Source: Neorhizobium galegae bv. officinalis (lineage in GTDB: Bacteria; Pseudomonadota; Alphaproteobacteria; Rhizobiales; Rhizobiaceae). From it: a stretch of 64,000 nt of DNA. Below are positions 33,818-42,544 of this stretch, one piece after another. A program made the position numbers and the translations under genes. Location: positions 124,001 to 188,000 of the forward strand of contig CCRI01000006.1 in the NCBI GenBank assembly GCA_000985875.1. Direction: 5' to 3'. Every line of letters begins with the position of its first letter. Position 1 is the stretch's first letter. A model generated the notes under the pieces. It saw nothing but the letters and a program-made list of their open reading frames with translations. It ran no database searches and was not told where the DNA came from.

Positions 33818-34744
33818 TCACCCCCGCCCGGCCTGCAGAGACGAGGCATATTCGCTCGGTGGGCAGCCGACCCGATGGCTGAAGGCGGTGCTGAAGGCGC
33901 TGGCCGACTTGTAGCCGACCGCCTCGGCGATTTCATCCAGCGTGCCACGGCCGCGCAGCAGCACGTCTTTCGCCAAGGCCATCCGCCAGCTCAGCAGATA
34001 TTCGACCGGCGCGACGCCGACGGCCTCGGAAAACCGGCGGGCGAAGACCGAGCGCGACATACCGACCCGCCGTGCCAGTTCGCCGACTGTCCAGCCGCGG
34101 GCGACATCCGCATGGATATGGCCGAGCGCCTGGGCGAGTTGCGGATCGGCGAGCCCTCCCAGCAGCCCCGCATGTGGCGCCCAGGCCGCCTCGCGGCGCA
34201 GGGTCTCGATGAGCATGACCTCGATCAGGCGGCAGAGGACGGCATCGCGCCCGGGCCGGCTGTCGGCGGCCTCCTCCAGGATGATCGAGACCAGCGCCCG
34301 CAATCGCATGGCCGTCTTCTCTGCGGCCGGCACATGCACGAGCCGCGGTAGAAGCCCGATCAGCAGGTCGGCATTGGCGGGATCGCATTGGATCAGCCCG
34401 CCGAGAACACGTGTCATCGGCCCCGTGCCCTCGTCGCCGATCCGGATCTCGCCATCCACGGTATGGCGGGCCTTGAAGGCATCGTCCGACAGTTCGGTCC
34501 GTCCATTCGGCTCGCTGAGGAACGAGTCGGAGAGTGGTTTTGCCGAGAGGACGTAGGAGCCCTCCTGCAGCTCGACGGGCTCCACGTCGCTGGTCCTGAA
34601 CCAGCAGCGGCCCTGCGTGACGAAGTAGAAGGTCGGTCCCGGCTGTTCCGGCACGCGAACGCCCCATCGCCCCGTAGCCGCCATGCTGCCGAGCAGGACG
34701 GTGGCGGGGCGCAGTAGCTTGATGACGTCGGCAAGAGCATCCAT
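33818..34744 (-). CDS. AraC family transcriptional regulator (Cupin_6 type)
   Basis: 308 residues. An N-terminal cupin domain (about 5-185) probably senses a ligand. The C-terminal AraC DNA-binding part (about 200-305) has two helix-turn-helix motifs: WTVGELARRVGMSRSVFARR and LDEIAEAVGYKSASAFSTAF. It is divergent from an SDR gene with a perfect palindrome in the gap, so it probably controls that gene and its own expression. Confidence 0.9.
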   Translation of the reverse strand: MDALADVIKLLRPATVLLGSMAATGRWGVRVPEQPGPTFYFVTQGRCWFRTSDVEPVELQEGSYVLSAKPLSDSFLSEPNGRTELSDDAFKARHTVDGEIRIGDEGTGPMTRVLGGLIQCDPANADLLIGLLPRLVHVPAAEKTAMRLRALVSIILEEAADSRPGRDAVLCRLIEVMLIETLRREAAWAPHAGLLGGLADPQLAQALGHIHADVARGWTVGELARRVGMSRSVFARRFSEAVGVAPVEYLLSWRMALAKDVLLRGRGTLDEIAEAVGYKSASAFSTAFSHRVGCPPSEYASSLQAGRG

Positions 34745-34754
34745 TGGGACGATC

Positions 34755-34782
34755 CATAATGAATAACGGAGTTCTCATTATG
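34755..34782. promoter_or_regulatory. Palindromic operator candidate between araC-type gene and SDR gene
   Basis: CATAATGA at 34755-34762 and TCATTATG at 34775-34782 form an 8-bp inverted repeat with a 12-base spacer. It begins 11 bases upstream of the regulator's start codon and lies 57 bases before the SDR start, so binding there could act on both promoters. Confidence 0.65.
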
Positions 34783-34838
34783 TATTGTTCCGGCAGGCCG
34801 GTCTAGTGAAGACGCATCAACACATTGGAGCCAAACAC

Positions 34839-35684
34839 ATGACCAAGACCATTCTCATCACCGGCTGCTCGTCGGGCCTCGGAAAGCTGACCGCTCGCCA
34901 TTTCGCGGAAAAGGGCTGGAACGTCGTCGCGACAATGCGCAGGCCGGATCCGGAACTGGCCAACGCCTATCCCGACCGCATTCTGGTCACCGCCCTCGAT
35001 GTCGCTGACCCGGCCAGCATCGAAGCCGCCATAGAAGCCGGCATAGCCCGCTTCGGCGGCCTCGACGCGGTCGTCAACAATGCCGGCATCACCATGGTCT
35101 CGATCTTCGAGGCGACGCCGGCGGATGCGATCCGCCGCATCTTCGAGACCAATGTCTTCGGCATGGTGAACGTCATCCAGGCGGCGGTGCCGCACCTGCG
35201 CCGGCGCGGCGGCGGCACGGTCGTCAATGTCGGCTCAGGCGTCGGCATCGCGGCCATGCCGCTGCTGTCGGTCTACAGCGCTTCGAAACAGGCGGTCGAA
35301 GGCCTTTCCGAATCACTCTCCTACGAATTGTCGTCGCAGAACATCAGGGTGCGGCTGGTCCAGCCCGGCGCGATGCGCAGCACCAATTTCACGACTACCG
35401 GCATGGCCGCCTCGCAGGCAGCGCCCGTGCCCGAAAGCTATCGACCATATTTCGACCATATGCTGCAGTCGATGATCAACTATCCCTTCGCCTCGACGGA
35501 AGAGCAGTCGGTGGTCGAGGCGATCTACGCCGCCGCCACCGACCCGACCGATCGCCTTCGCTACCAGGTCGGTCCGGATGTCGAAGAATATGCCCGCCTG
35601 CGCTGGTCGACGTCGGAAGATGCATATCGCGCCGGCATGCACCGACTGACCGGACACACGGCCTGGCGCGACATGGCAAAGTGA
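34839..35684 (+). CDS. SDR family oxidoreductase
   Basis: 281 residues of the classical short-chain dehydrogenase fold: NAD(P)-binding TGCSSGLG at 8-15, NNAG at 80-83, and the active-site Tyr146/Lys150 in YSASK. An Arg pair following the second strand (MRRPD) hints at NADP preference. The substrate is unknown; control by the divergent AraC regulator suggests an inducible function. The frame extends 18 codons upstream, but the ATG after TTGGAG fits the family. Confidence 0.9.
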   Translation: MTKTILITGCSSGLGKLTARHFAEKGWNVVATMRRPDPELANAYPDRILVTALDVADPASIEAAIEAGIARFGGLDAVVNNAGITMVSIFEATPADAIRRIFETNVFGMVNVIQAAVPHLRRRGGGTVVNVGSGVGIAAMPLLSVYSASKQAVEGLSESLSYELSSQNIRVRLVQPGAMRSTNFTTTGMAASQAAPVPESYRPYFDHMLQSMINYPFASTEEQSVVEAIYAAATDPTDRLRYQVGPDVEEYARLRWSTSEDAYRAGMHRLTGHTAWRDMAK

Positions 35685-35781
35685 TCGCCGAGGCAACCAG
35701 GCTCATCCGAGCCTGGTCCCACAACTACCCGTCTGCGGTTTCTTTGACATCCCGCAAGGCGCAATCGTCGAGCGTTCTGCT

Positions 35782-35802
35782 CCCGCATTTTCCGGATGCG
35801 GG
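35782..35802. terminator. Hairpin between convergent SDR and LLM genes
   Basis: CCCGCAT at 35782-35788 pairs with ATGCGGG at 35796-35802 around a 7-base loop, just after the LLM stop. No long T-run, so a moderate terminator candidate for both directions. Confidence 0.5.
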
Positions 35803-35807
35803 TTGCC

Positions 35808-36830
35808 CTACCGCCACCCCAGCCCCGGCGCGACGTGCTTCAAAATGCTCTCGAGCACATGCGCGTTGTATTCAACGCCGAGCTGGTTCGGCACCGTCAG
35901 GAGCAGCGTATCGGCCTCGGCGATCGCCTCGTCGGCTTTCAGCTGGTCGATCAGCCTGTCGGGCTCGGCGGCATAGGAGCGGCCGAAGATCGCCTGGGTC
36001 TGCGGGTCGATATTGCCGATCTGGTCCTGGCTTTCGCCGCTGCCGCCGAAATAGGCGCGGTCCGTGTCGTTCATCAGCGCGAAGATGCTGCGGCTGACGG
36101 AGACGCGCGGTTCATGGGCATGGCCGGCTTCCTTCCAGGCCTCGCGATAGATGCGGATCTGCTCGGCCTGCTGGATGTGGAACGGCTTGCCGCTCTCGTC
36201 GGTCTTGAGCGTCGAGCTCTGCAGGTGCATGCCGAGCTTGGCGGCCCAGACGGCGGTCGCGTTGGAACTCGAACCCCACCAGATGCGCTCGCGCAGGCCC
36301 GCGGAATGCGGCTCCAGGCGCAGCATGCCGGGCGGGTTCGGGAACATCGGCCGCGGATTGGGCTTGGCGAAACCTTCGCCGCGCAGCACGTCGAAGAACA
36401 CTTCCGCATGGCGCCTGCCCATATCCGCATCGGTCTCGCCTTCCGCCGGCTGGTAGCCGAAATAGCGAAAACCGTCGATCACCTGTTCCGGCGAGCCGCG
36501 GCTGATGCCGAGCTGCAGGCGTCCGCCGGAAATCAGGTCGGCAGCACCGGCATCTTCCGCCATGTAGAGCGGGTTTTCATAGCGCATGTCGATGACGGCG
36601 GTGCCGATCTCGATGCGCTTGGTGCGGGCGCCGACGGCTGACAGAAGCGGGAAGGGCGAGGCGAGCTGCCGGGCGAAATGGTGGACTCGGAAATAGGCGC
36701 CGTCAGCGCCGAGCTCTTCGGCCGCCACCGCGAGGTCTATGGATTGCAGGAGAACATCGGATGCCGACCGCGCCTGCGACTGCGGCGAGGGCGTCCAGTG
36801 CCCGAAGGAGAGAAAGCCGATCTTTTTCAT
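35808..36830 (-). CDS. LLM class flavin-dependent oxidoreductase
   Basis: 340 residues of the luciferase-like monooxygenase TIM barrel: an opening KIGFLSFGHW strand, ELGADGAYFRVHHFARQ, RIEIGTAVIDMRYENPLYMAE and SGGRLQLGISRGSP, the usual FMN-binding barrel strands. These enzymes oxidise substrates with reduced FMN or F420; the substrate is unknown. It is transcribed alone, convergent with the SDR gene. Confidence 0.9.
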   Translation of the reverse strand: MKKIGFLSFGHWTPSPQSQARSASDVLLQSIDLAVAAEELGADGAYFRVHHFARQLASPFPLLSAVGARTKRIEIGTAVIDMRYENPLYMAEDAGAADLISGGRLQLGISRGSPEQVIDGFRYFGYQPAEGETDADMGRRHAEVFFDVLRGEGFAKPNPRPMFPNPPGMLRLEPHSAGLRERIWWGSSSNATAVWAAKLGMHLQSSTLKTDESGKPFHIQQAEQIRIYREAWKEAGHAHEPRVSVSRSIFALMNDTDRAYFGGSGESQDQIGNIDPQTQAIFGRSYAAEPDRLIDQLKADEAIAEADTLLLTVPNQLGVEYNAHVLESILKHVAPGLGWR

Positions 36831-36928
36831 TGCGTTACCACCTTGAATTTACTGTGTCTGAAGTTACACGTTAGATGGCATCTCAACCGCGATACGAACA
36901 GTCGCCGCCCTGTGAACAGTGCGTCCGC

Positions 36929-37069
36929 TTACCGCGCCGCCTGCGGATCGACCCAGCCCATCCAGGTGGTGAAGGCGAGCAGCGGCGAGCCGAAGAAGAC
37001 CAGCACCAGCATATAGGCGATGGCAATGCTGCCGAGGAGGAGCATGCGGGGGGTGAGGTAGCGTTTCAC
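36929..37069 (-). CDS. Short single-pass membrane protein
   Basis: 46 residues from a GTG, with one membrane segment (MLLLGSIAIAYMLVLVFFGSP) between a basic N-terminus and a tail ending WMGWVDPQAAR. It lies 41 bases downstream of the Atm1-type gene in the same direction. The start is uncertain, since the frame is open into the ABC gene, but the compact hydrophobic pattern looks like a genuine small protein. Not recognised. Confidence 0.5.
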   Translation of the reverse strand: MKRYLTPRMLLLGSIAIAYMLVLVFFGSPLLAFTTWMGWVDPQAAR

Positions 37070-37110
37070 GTCGAGATCTGTCCTGTCCTGGAGTTTGTTC
37101 TGCCGCCGGC

Positions 37111-39000
37111 CTATTCCGCTGCCGGGACGCCGCGCAGCACCACGCCGAGGTCGTCGCTTTCGCGCACCTTGCGCAACTGCTCTTCGGCCTGCACGGCCTC
37201 GCGCTGGCGGTTCCACATCGAGGCGTAGAGCCCGTTCTGTTCGAGCAGCGAACTGTGCGTGCCGCGTTCGGCGATCAGCCCGTCGCGAAGCACGATAATC
37301 TCGTCGGCGCCGATGACGGTCGAAAGCCGGTGTGCGATCACCAGCGTCGTACGGTTCTTGGAGACGACGTCGAGCGCCGACTGGATCTCGTGTTCGGTCG
37401 TGGTATCGAGCGCCGAGGTCGCCTCGTCGAGGATGAGGATCGGCGGCGCCTTCAGCACCGTGCGGGCAATCGCCACGCGCTGCTTCTCGCCGCCCGAAAG
37501 CTTCAAGCCCCGCTCGCCGACCTTGGTGTCGAAACCCTCCGGCAGGGCGCTGATGAAATGGCCGATCTGCGCAACTTCGGCGGCGGCCAGCACCTCTTCC
37601 TCGCTCGCCGAGGGGCGGCCGTAGCGGATGTTGTAGGCGATCGTATCGTTGAACAGCACCGTATCCTGCGGCACCATGCCGATCGCCGCGCGCAGCGAAG
37701 GCTGCGTGATGTCGCGCACGTCCTGCCCGTCGATGGTGATCGAGCCGCCCTGGATGTCGTAGAACCGGTAGAGCAGGCGGGAAATGGTGGATTTTCCGGC
37801 ACCCGACGGGCCGACGATCGCCACCGTCTTACCGGCCGGCACTTCGAAGGAAACACCCTTCAGGATCGGCCGGGCCGGGTCATAGGAAAAATGCACGTCC
37901 TTGAAGGCGATCGAGCCCCGCGCGATGTCGAGGGCCTTCGCATCCGGCCGGTCGACGACCTCCGGCTGCACCTCGAGCAGCTCGAACATCTGCTCGATAT
38001 CGGTCAGCCCCTGGCGGATTTCGCGGTAGACGAAACCGATGAAGTTGAGCGGCACGGAAAGCTGCAACAGCAGCGCGTTGACGAACACGAAATCGCCGAT
38101 CGTCTGCTCGCCGCGCTGCACGGCAAGCGCCGACATCACCATCATGACAGTCGTGCCGAGGCCGAAGATCACGCCCTGGCCGAAGTTCAGCCAGCCGAGC
38201 GAGGTCCAGACGTCGGTCGCGGCCTTCTCGTAGCGCGCCATGGAGCTGTCGAAGCGCTTGGCTTCCATCTCCTCGTTGCCGAAATATTTGACGGTCTCGA
38301 AATTGAGGAGCGAATCGATCGCCTTGGTATTGGCGTCGGTGTCGCTGTCATTCATCGAGCGGCGGATGGAGATGCGCCAGTCGCTGGCCTTCACGGTGAA
38401 CCAGATATAGAGCGCCACCGTGACGGCGGTGACGAGCACGTACCAGAAGCCGTAGCTGACCCAGAAGATGATGGCCGTCAGCAGGAATTCGAGCAGAGTC
38501 GGCACGGTGTTGAGAATGGTGAAGCGGACGATCGTCTCGATGCCCTTGGTGCCGCGCTCGATAATCCGCGACAGGCCGCCGGTCTTGCGTTCCAGGTGGA
38601 AGCGCAGCGACAGCTGGTGCATGTGCACGAAGGTGCGGTAGGCGAGCTGGCGCACCGCATATTGGCCGACGGAGGCAAACAGCGCGTCGCGCAGCTGGTT
38701 CAGTCCCACCTGCAGGATGCGGGTGAAATTGAGCGCGATGACCAGCACCACGGCGCCGAGCAGGAAGGCGGGCAGGAGGCCTGCCATATCCAGCTTGCCG
38801 TTCAGCGCGTCCGTCGCCCATTTGAAGAAATAGGGCACGGTCAGGAGCACGAACTTGGCGAGGAAGAGATAAAAGGTCGCCCAGACGACGCGGGCCTTCA
38901 GATCGGCGCGGCCCTCGGGCCACATATAGGGCCACAGGTTGACGAGCGTGCCGAGCGGATTGCTGGCATCCGCCGAAATGGTCTTCTTGTTATTCGCCAT
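37111..39000 (-). CDS. Atm1-type ABC exporter (fused permease-ATPase)
   Basis: 629 residues. The N-terminal half has six membrane segments. The C-terminal half is the ATPase, with Walker A GPSGAGKST, signature LSGGEKQR and Walker B LILDEATSALD. Internal motifs (RTFVHMHQLSLRFHLERKTGGLSR, IDSLLNFETVKYFGNE) are those of the Atm1/ABCB7/HMT1 group, which exports glutathione-linked compounds and supports Fe-S or heavy-metal handling. The ATG at 39000 follows GGAG at 6 bases; the longer open frame upstream does not match. Confidence 0.92.
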   Translation of the reverse strand: MANNKKTISADASNPLGTLVNLWPYMWPEGRADLKARVVWATFYLFLAKFVLLTVPYFFKWATDALNGKLDMAGLLPAFLLGAVVLVIALNFTRILQVGLNQLRDALFASVGQYAVRQLAYRTFVHMHQLSLRFHLERKTGGLSRIIERGTKGIETIVRFTILNTVPTLLEFLLTAIIFWVSYGFWYVLVTAVTVALYIWFTVKASDWRISIRRSMNDSDTDANTKAIDSLLNFETVKYFGNEEMEAKRFDSSMARYEKAATDVWTSLGWLNFGQGVIFGLGTTVMMVMSALAVQRGEQTIGDFVFVNALLLQLSVPLNFIGFVYREIRQGLTDIEQMFELLEVQPEVVDRPDAKALDIARGSIAFKDVHFSYDPARPILKGVSFEVPAGKTVAIVGPSGAGKSTISRLLYRFYDIQGGSITIDGQDVRDITQPSLRAAIGMVPQDTVLFNDTIAYNIRYGRPSASEEEVLAAAEVAQIGHFISALPEGFDTKVGERGLKLSGGEKQRVAIARTVLKAPPILILDEATSALDTTTEHEIQSALDVVSKNRTTLVIAHRLSTVIGADEIIVLRDGLIAERGTHSSLLEQNGLYASMWNRQREAVQAEEQLRKVRESDDLGVVLRGVPAAE

Positions 39001-39144
39001 CAATGTCTCCGGAGCGGGCGCGTCGAAACGCCTCCCGCACATAAGGTCCGGGGAAGAATGTTGCAATGACGGTTTCGTGAAACTTCGGACCGGCCGGGCG
39101 ATGCGAGGCGAAGGCGGGATGTCTCCGGCCACCGCCGGTCGCGA

Positions 39145-39828
39145 TCACTTGGTATCGGCGGACGAGGCAGTGACGGTTCCGGCTGCCGGCTTTGTGGTCG
39201 CTGCCGGCGTGGTCCAGGAGATGTAATAATAGGCCTCGCCGACCATGCCGAAATAGGAGCTCGCGCCGGTCGCCTTCTCGATATAGCTGCCGTCGGCGTT
39301 GCGCACGAACTTGCCGCTTTCGTCCCGCGTCAGGCGGTCCTTCAGGAACTGTGTCCAGTCGGATTTGTCGACGGAGGTAACGCCGGCCGAAGTCTGTTTG
39401 CCGTCGGTAATGTCCCAGGCGGTGATCTGGTCGCCGGCGACCGCATCGGTCATCGTCAGCGTGCCGGCGTCCAGCGCCTTCTGCATCGCCTCGGCCATCG
39501 CCTTGCTGTCGGGGTTCGCCTTCAGCGCGTCCAGCTTCTCCTGCAGCGCCTTCATGAACGCCTTGCTGGACATGTCGCCGACCGATCCGTCGCCTGCGGT
39601 GTCCGGGGCGTTGCCGTTCATGGTCTGCTGCAGCGAGGCGATCAGCGCCGCGATCCTGTCGTCCTCGTAATCGTCGTCACCGCCGCTGGAAAACAGCATG
39701 TCGGCGAGCGACGAGGAGGACGAGCCCGACGACGAGCTGCCAGGCGTCCTGTTGTTGGAGACATCATTGAATGCATTGAGGGCCGCCTGGGAGGACCAGG
39801 TCCGAATGGAATTAATGCTGGAAACCAT
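39145..39828 (-). CDS. Uncharacterised Ser-rich protein
   Basis: 227 residues, no signal peptide. A low-complexity Ser/Gly run (about 31-42) is followed by an acidic patch, DDDYEDD, then a helical region (AFMKALQEKLDALKANPDSKAMAEAMQKAL) and a C-terminal domain with YIEKATGASSYFGMVGEAYYYISW. The ATG at 39828 follows CAGGAGAAG. The N-terminus (INSIRTWSSQAALNAFNDV) resembles the amphipathic starts of some secreted surface proteins, but this is only a guess. Not recognised. Confidence 0.65.
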   Translation of the reverse strand: MVSSINSIRTWSSQAALNAFNDVSNNRTPGSSSSGSSSSSLADMLFSSGGDDDYEDDRIAALIASLQQTMNGNAPDTAGDGSVGDMSSKAFMKALQEKLDALKANPDSKAMAEAMQKALDAGTLTMTDAVAGDQITAWDITDGKQTSAGVTSVDKSDWTQFLKDRLTRDESGKFVRNADGSYIEKATGASSYFGMVGEAYYYISWTTPAATTKPAAGTVTASSADTK

Positions 39829-40080
39829 TTTCTTCTCCTGTCCGCGCGGCATGGATCAGAGTCGGAGATAATATGCGAGCACGCCGCCTGACCACCGCGG
39901 TATTCCTCGGAACCTGCGCGAAGCTGGCCGAACCGGAGCCGGCGCGGCATTGGCCGCCCAAGGGGCCTTTGGGCAGGGGAATTGAGATGACAGCGGTGGT
40001 TGGGCTGGATGCGTTTTTCACGGGTGGGGAAATCGCTCCCGGTTTCTCGGCAGGAATATGCGCGGGAAGAGTCTTTCGCA

Positions 40081-40146
40081 CCGCCGACGCGGTGCGATTC
40101 CTGTGACAAGCGCAGGAATGAGGGTGGTCGGGGAGCCGCCGCAGCT
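40081..40146. repeat. Palindromic repeat, copy 1 of the second family
   Basis: Contains GCGATTCCTGTGACAAGCGC and the hairpin ATTCCTGTGACAAGCGCAGGAAT, followed by GGTCGGGGAGCCGCCGCAG. Closely similar to 40446-40517 in the same orientation; copy 2 is inverted. The gap 39829-40566 (738 bases) holds these repeats and a nuclease remnant, no intact gene. Confidence 0.8.
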
Positions 40147-40242
40147 ACTGCAACGCCTCATACCTGGGTTCTTGTTGGCAAAGGCAATCTGGAAGCTGTC
40201 TTCCGCAGATGCATCGGATTTGGAGTGAAGGCCTGAGCCTAA

Positions 40243-40310
40243 ACCACCCTCATTCCTCTGCTTGTCACAGGAATCCTGCAGCCGCGCGTCTGCGCGGCGA
40301 GGGACTCTCT
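40243..40310. repeat. Palindromic repeat, copy 2 (inverted)
   Basis: Starts ACCACCCTCATTCCT, then a CTTGTCACAGGAAT palindrome half, then GCCGCGCGTCTGCGCGGC hairpin and GAGGGACTCTCT. The other copy with the same second half is at 56981-57042. It abuts the end of the GIY-YIG remnant. Confidence 0.8.
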
Positions 40311-40441
40311 CATAACGAATGCAGATGCGAGGCGATGTCCTCCCATTCCGGATTGCATTCCTCGATGAGATTGAGTTTCCATTTCCACGGCCATTTCTTC
40401 ATCATCGTTTCGCGGGTGATCGCCTCGACGAGGAGGTCGTA
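40310..40441 (-). pseudogene. C-terminal remnant of a GIY-YIG endonuclease
   Basis: Read on the minus strand from 40441 to the TGA at 40310-40312 this gives 43 residues, including LLVEAITRETMMKKWPWKWK and LNLIEECNPEWEDI. This is the C-terminal third of the short UPF0213/GIY-YIG nucleases (AIxREKxxKKWPRxWKxxLIExxNPxW). The catalytic GIY...YIG half is absent: immediately upstream in reading direction lies palindromic repeat copy 3, which seems to have replaced or displaced it. No start codon or ribosome binding site is in place, so it is not a working gene. Confidence 0.8.
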
Positions 40442-40445
40442 TGGC

Positions 40446-40517
40446 GCCGCCGACGCGATGCGGCGCGATTCCTGTGACAAGCACAGGAATGAGCGTGGTC
40501 GGGGAGCTGCCGCAGTC
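40446..40517. repeat. Palindromic repeat, copy 3, at the break of the nuclease remnant
   Basis: Near-identical to copy 1: GCCGACGCGATGCGGCGCGA, ATTCCTGTGACAAGCACAGGAAT hairpin, then GGTCGGGGAGCTGCCGCAG. Its left end lies five bases from the last nuclease codon. Confidence 0.8.
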
Positions 40518-40566
40518 CCAAGCGACGTCCCGAATGGGCCGGGAGGAATATTGGTACCCGAACCCC

Positions 40567-42375
40567 TTACGACCGGCGCTGTATCATCCGCTGGCGATGG
40601 AGTTCCTCCGAGTCCGGCAGGGCCTCGTCCGGCACGCCGAAAATCTGGCCCGGCTGGATGACGTCGGGGTTGCGGATCTGATCCTCGTTGGCGAGATAGA
40701 TCGTCGTGTAGCGCACACCCTGGCCGTAGACCCGACGGGAGATCTGCCAGAGCGTGTCGCCGCGGCGGATGATCACCGAACTGCGTTCGCTCTGGGTCAG
40801 CGGCTCCTGTTGGATGGTACGGGTGCCGCTGGCATCGGTGACCGTCATCGGGGCGGATGTGGGGGCCTGGACGCCGTGCAGCTCGCGGGCGATGGTCGGG
40901 CCGACGGCGCGGGCGATCATTTCGCCGATCCGCTTCAGGCCGGCGCCGACGCTTGCGACATCCTTGGGGAGCGCGTCGAGTGCGGCAACCGCCGCCGCAG
41001 CGTTCTGGACGGTGGTTTCGGCAAGCACCCGGGCGGAGGCGGCCGCATCCGCCGGCAGGCGGTATTCGGCGAGCGACTTCAGGGCGATCGAGGTGGCGGA
41101 GCGGGCGGCTGCCATCTGTTCCGCCGAAGGAACGCGGCCATCGTCGTAAAGCCCGCGCAGCAGGTTGAAGGCGCGCACCGTTTCGTTGCGCAGCTTGTCG
41201 AAGGCGCCGCTGTCGGCCGCCGACATGCCGTTATTGGGGGCCTGCGGTGCTGCGACGGCGGCAACCTGGTCGCCGGCCGGGCGGTTGAAGGGCACTTCGA
41301 CCCGCACCAGAACCTGGCCGCCGGCCCCGAGCGCCTCGACGCCGATCCGGTGGTCGCCGACTGCAAGGTCGATCGCCCCTTCGATCACGAAACTGCCGTC
41401 CTGGCCCGCCTGGGCGGTGCCGATCGGACGGCCGTCGGCCTGGCCGCGCAGCATGGTGCCAGCCTTGGTGTTGCCGGCGACGAAGATCTTGTTGCCCTCG
41501 ATTTCGACAGCGGTGACACGCAGTTCAGGCGCAGCGGACGTCGCCGCCGGCGAGGCGGGTGCCGAGACCGGCATGCTCGGCGGGGAAGACGCGAGATTGG
41601 ACGAGCCGGACGGCGGTGCCGGCAGGGCGACAACGGACGTATTGGCTGACGGGGCGGCCGGGGAGGTGGCAGGCGCGGGGTTGGCCGGAGCGGGATTGGT
41701 AGCAGGCGAAGCTGCCGCGGCCTGGGCTGCCGGCTGCGCGGCGCTCGCGCCCGGCGGAGTTGCGGCGTCCGGTGTCGGCGTGGCGATCAGGCGGCTTGCC
41801 TTGCCGGGCTTGGTGACCATGGCGAGCAGCTTGCCGTTCTTGTCGGCGGGTACCGAGACGGTCGCCGTTTCCTCCGACAGGGTGGTATTGCCATCCTTGC
41901 CGATCGCCTTGAGTACGAGCTGGTGGTCGCCGGGCGGCAGCGGCTTGTCGAGGATGGCGGCGAAATCGCCGCTCGGGCCGACGTCGACCTTGGCGACGAT
42001 CGCGACGCCATCGGTGACTTCGAGTTTGGAATGGGGCGCGGCGCGGCCGGCGATCACCGTCGAACCGTCGGGCTCGACGCGCAGCACGTCAAAGGAGGGC
42101 GGAGTCATCGCCGCGGCCTGGCCTGCTGCGGAAGACGCAGCTGGCTGAGCCGTCTGCGGGGCAGCGGCCTGGTCGGCCGGCTTTGCGGCATCAGGCGCTC
42201 TGGCTGTGGGCTGGGGTTCCGTCACCGCGTCCTTGACGGCATTGCCTGCGGCATTGATCGCGTCGCCGATCGGCTTTGAATCCTTGTTGATAGCAGGCAT
42301 CACCAAGAAAACCATCAGCAGCGATGCGATAGCGAGTACGATCAGAGCCAGCCAGCCGGCGCGGTTTTTCATCAT
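40567..42375 (-). CDS. LysM domain membrane-anchored protein
   Basis: 602 residues. One N-terminal membrane segment (WLALIVLAIASLLMVFLVMP) is followed by long Ala/Pro-rich spacers and several Ig-like/bacterial adhesive stretches (EPDGSTVIAGRAAPHSKLEV, KIFVAGNTKAGTMLRGQADG). A C-terminal LysM peptidoglycan-binding domain ends the protein (RRGDTLWQISRRVYGQG...NPDVIQPGQIF). It probably holds onto the cell wall from the inner membrane. Two adjacent ATG codons and a TTG compete as start; GGGAGAGG lies just before. Family members are common in rhizobia; exact role unknown. Confidence 0.88.
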   Translation of the reverse strand: MMKNRAGWLALIVLAIASLLMVFLVMPAINKDSKPIGDAINAAGNAVKDAVTEPQPTARAPDAAKPADQAAAPQTAQPAASSAAGQAAAMTPPSFDVLRVEPDGSTVIAGRAAPHSKLEVTDGVAIVAKVDVGPSGDFAAILDKPLPPGDHQLVLKAIGKDGNTTLSEETATVSVPADKNGKLLAMVTKPGKASRLIATPTPDAATPPGASAAQPAAQAAAASPATNPAPANPAPATSPAAPSANTSVVALPAPPSGSSNLASSPPSMPVSAPASPAATSAAPELRVTAVEIEGNKIFVAGNTKAGTMLRGQADGRPIGTAQAGQDGSFVIEGAIDLAVGDHRIGVEALGAGGQVLVRVEVPFNRPAGDQVAAVAAPQAPNNGMSAADSGAFDKLRNETVRAFNLLRGLYDDGRVPSAEQMAAARSATSIALKSLAEYRLPADAAASARVLAETTVQNAAAAVAALDALPKDVASVGAGLKRIGEMIARAVGPTIARELHGVQAPTSAPMTVTDASGTRTIQQEPLTQSERSSVIIRRGDTLWQISRRVYGQGVRYTTIYLANEDQIRNPDVIQPGQIFGVPDEALPDSEELHRQRMIQRRS

Positions 42376-42544
42376 CAATGCCTCTCCCGACAGCTATAGC
42401 CATCGCATATTCGGATTAACCCTTTCCTCCCGCATTCACAAGCTTTTCACACGATAAACCCTTGCTCTTCCGGGCATTTCCCGTCAATTTTGACGACCGG
42501 GCCTCGGTTTGGCCCTCCCTTTGAAATGCGTTGCGGAGAAAACT

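Noticed and set aside
37255..39069. A 604-codon frame opposite the Atm1-type gene
   Set aside because: Composition is Arg/Asp/His/Gly-rich with no domain; the minus-strand ABC exporter explains the region fully.
40447..40566. N-terminal half of the GIY-YIG nuclease upstream of the stump
   Set aside because: No GIY or YIG motif could be read in the minus-strand frames; the sequence belongs to the palindromic repeat and spacer.
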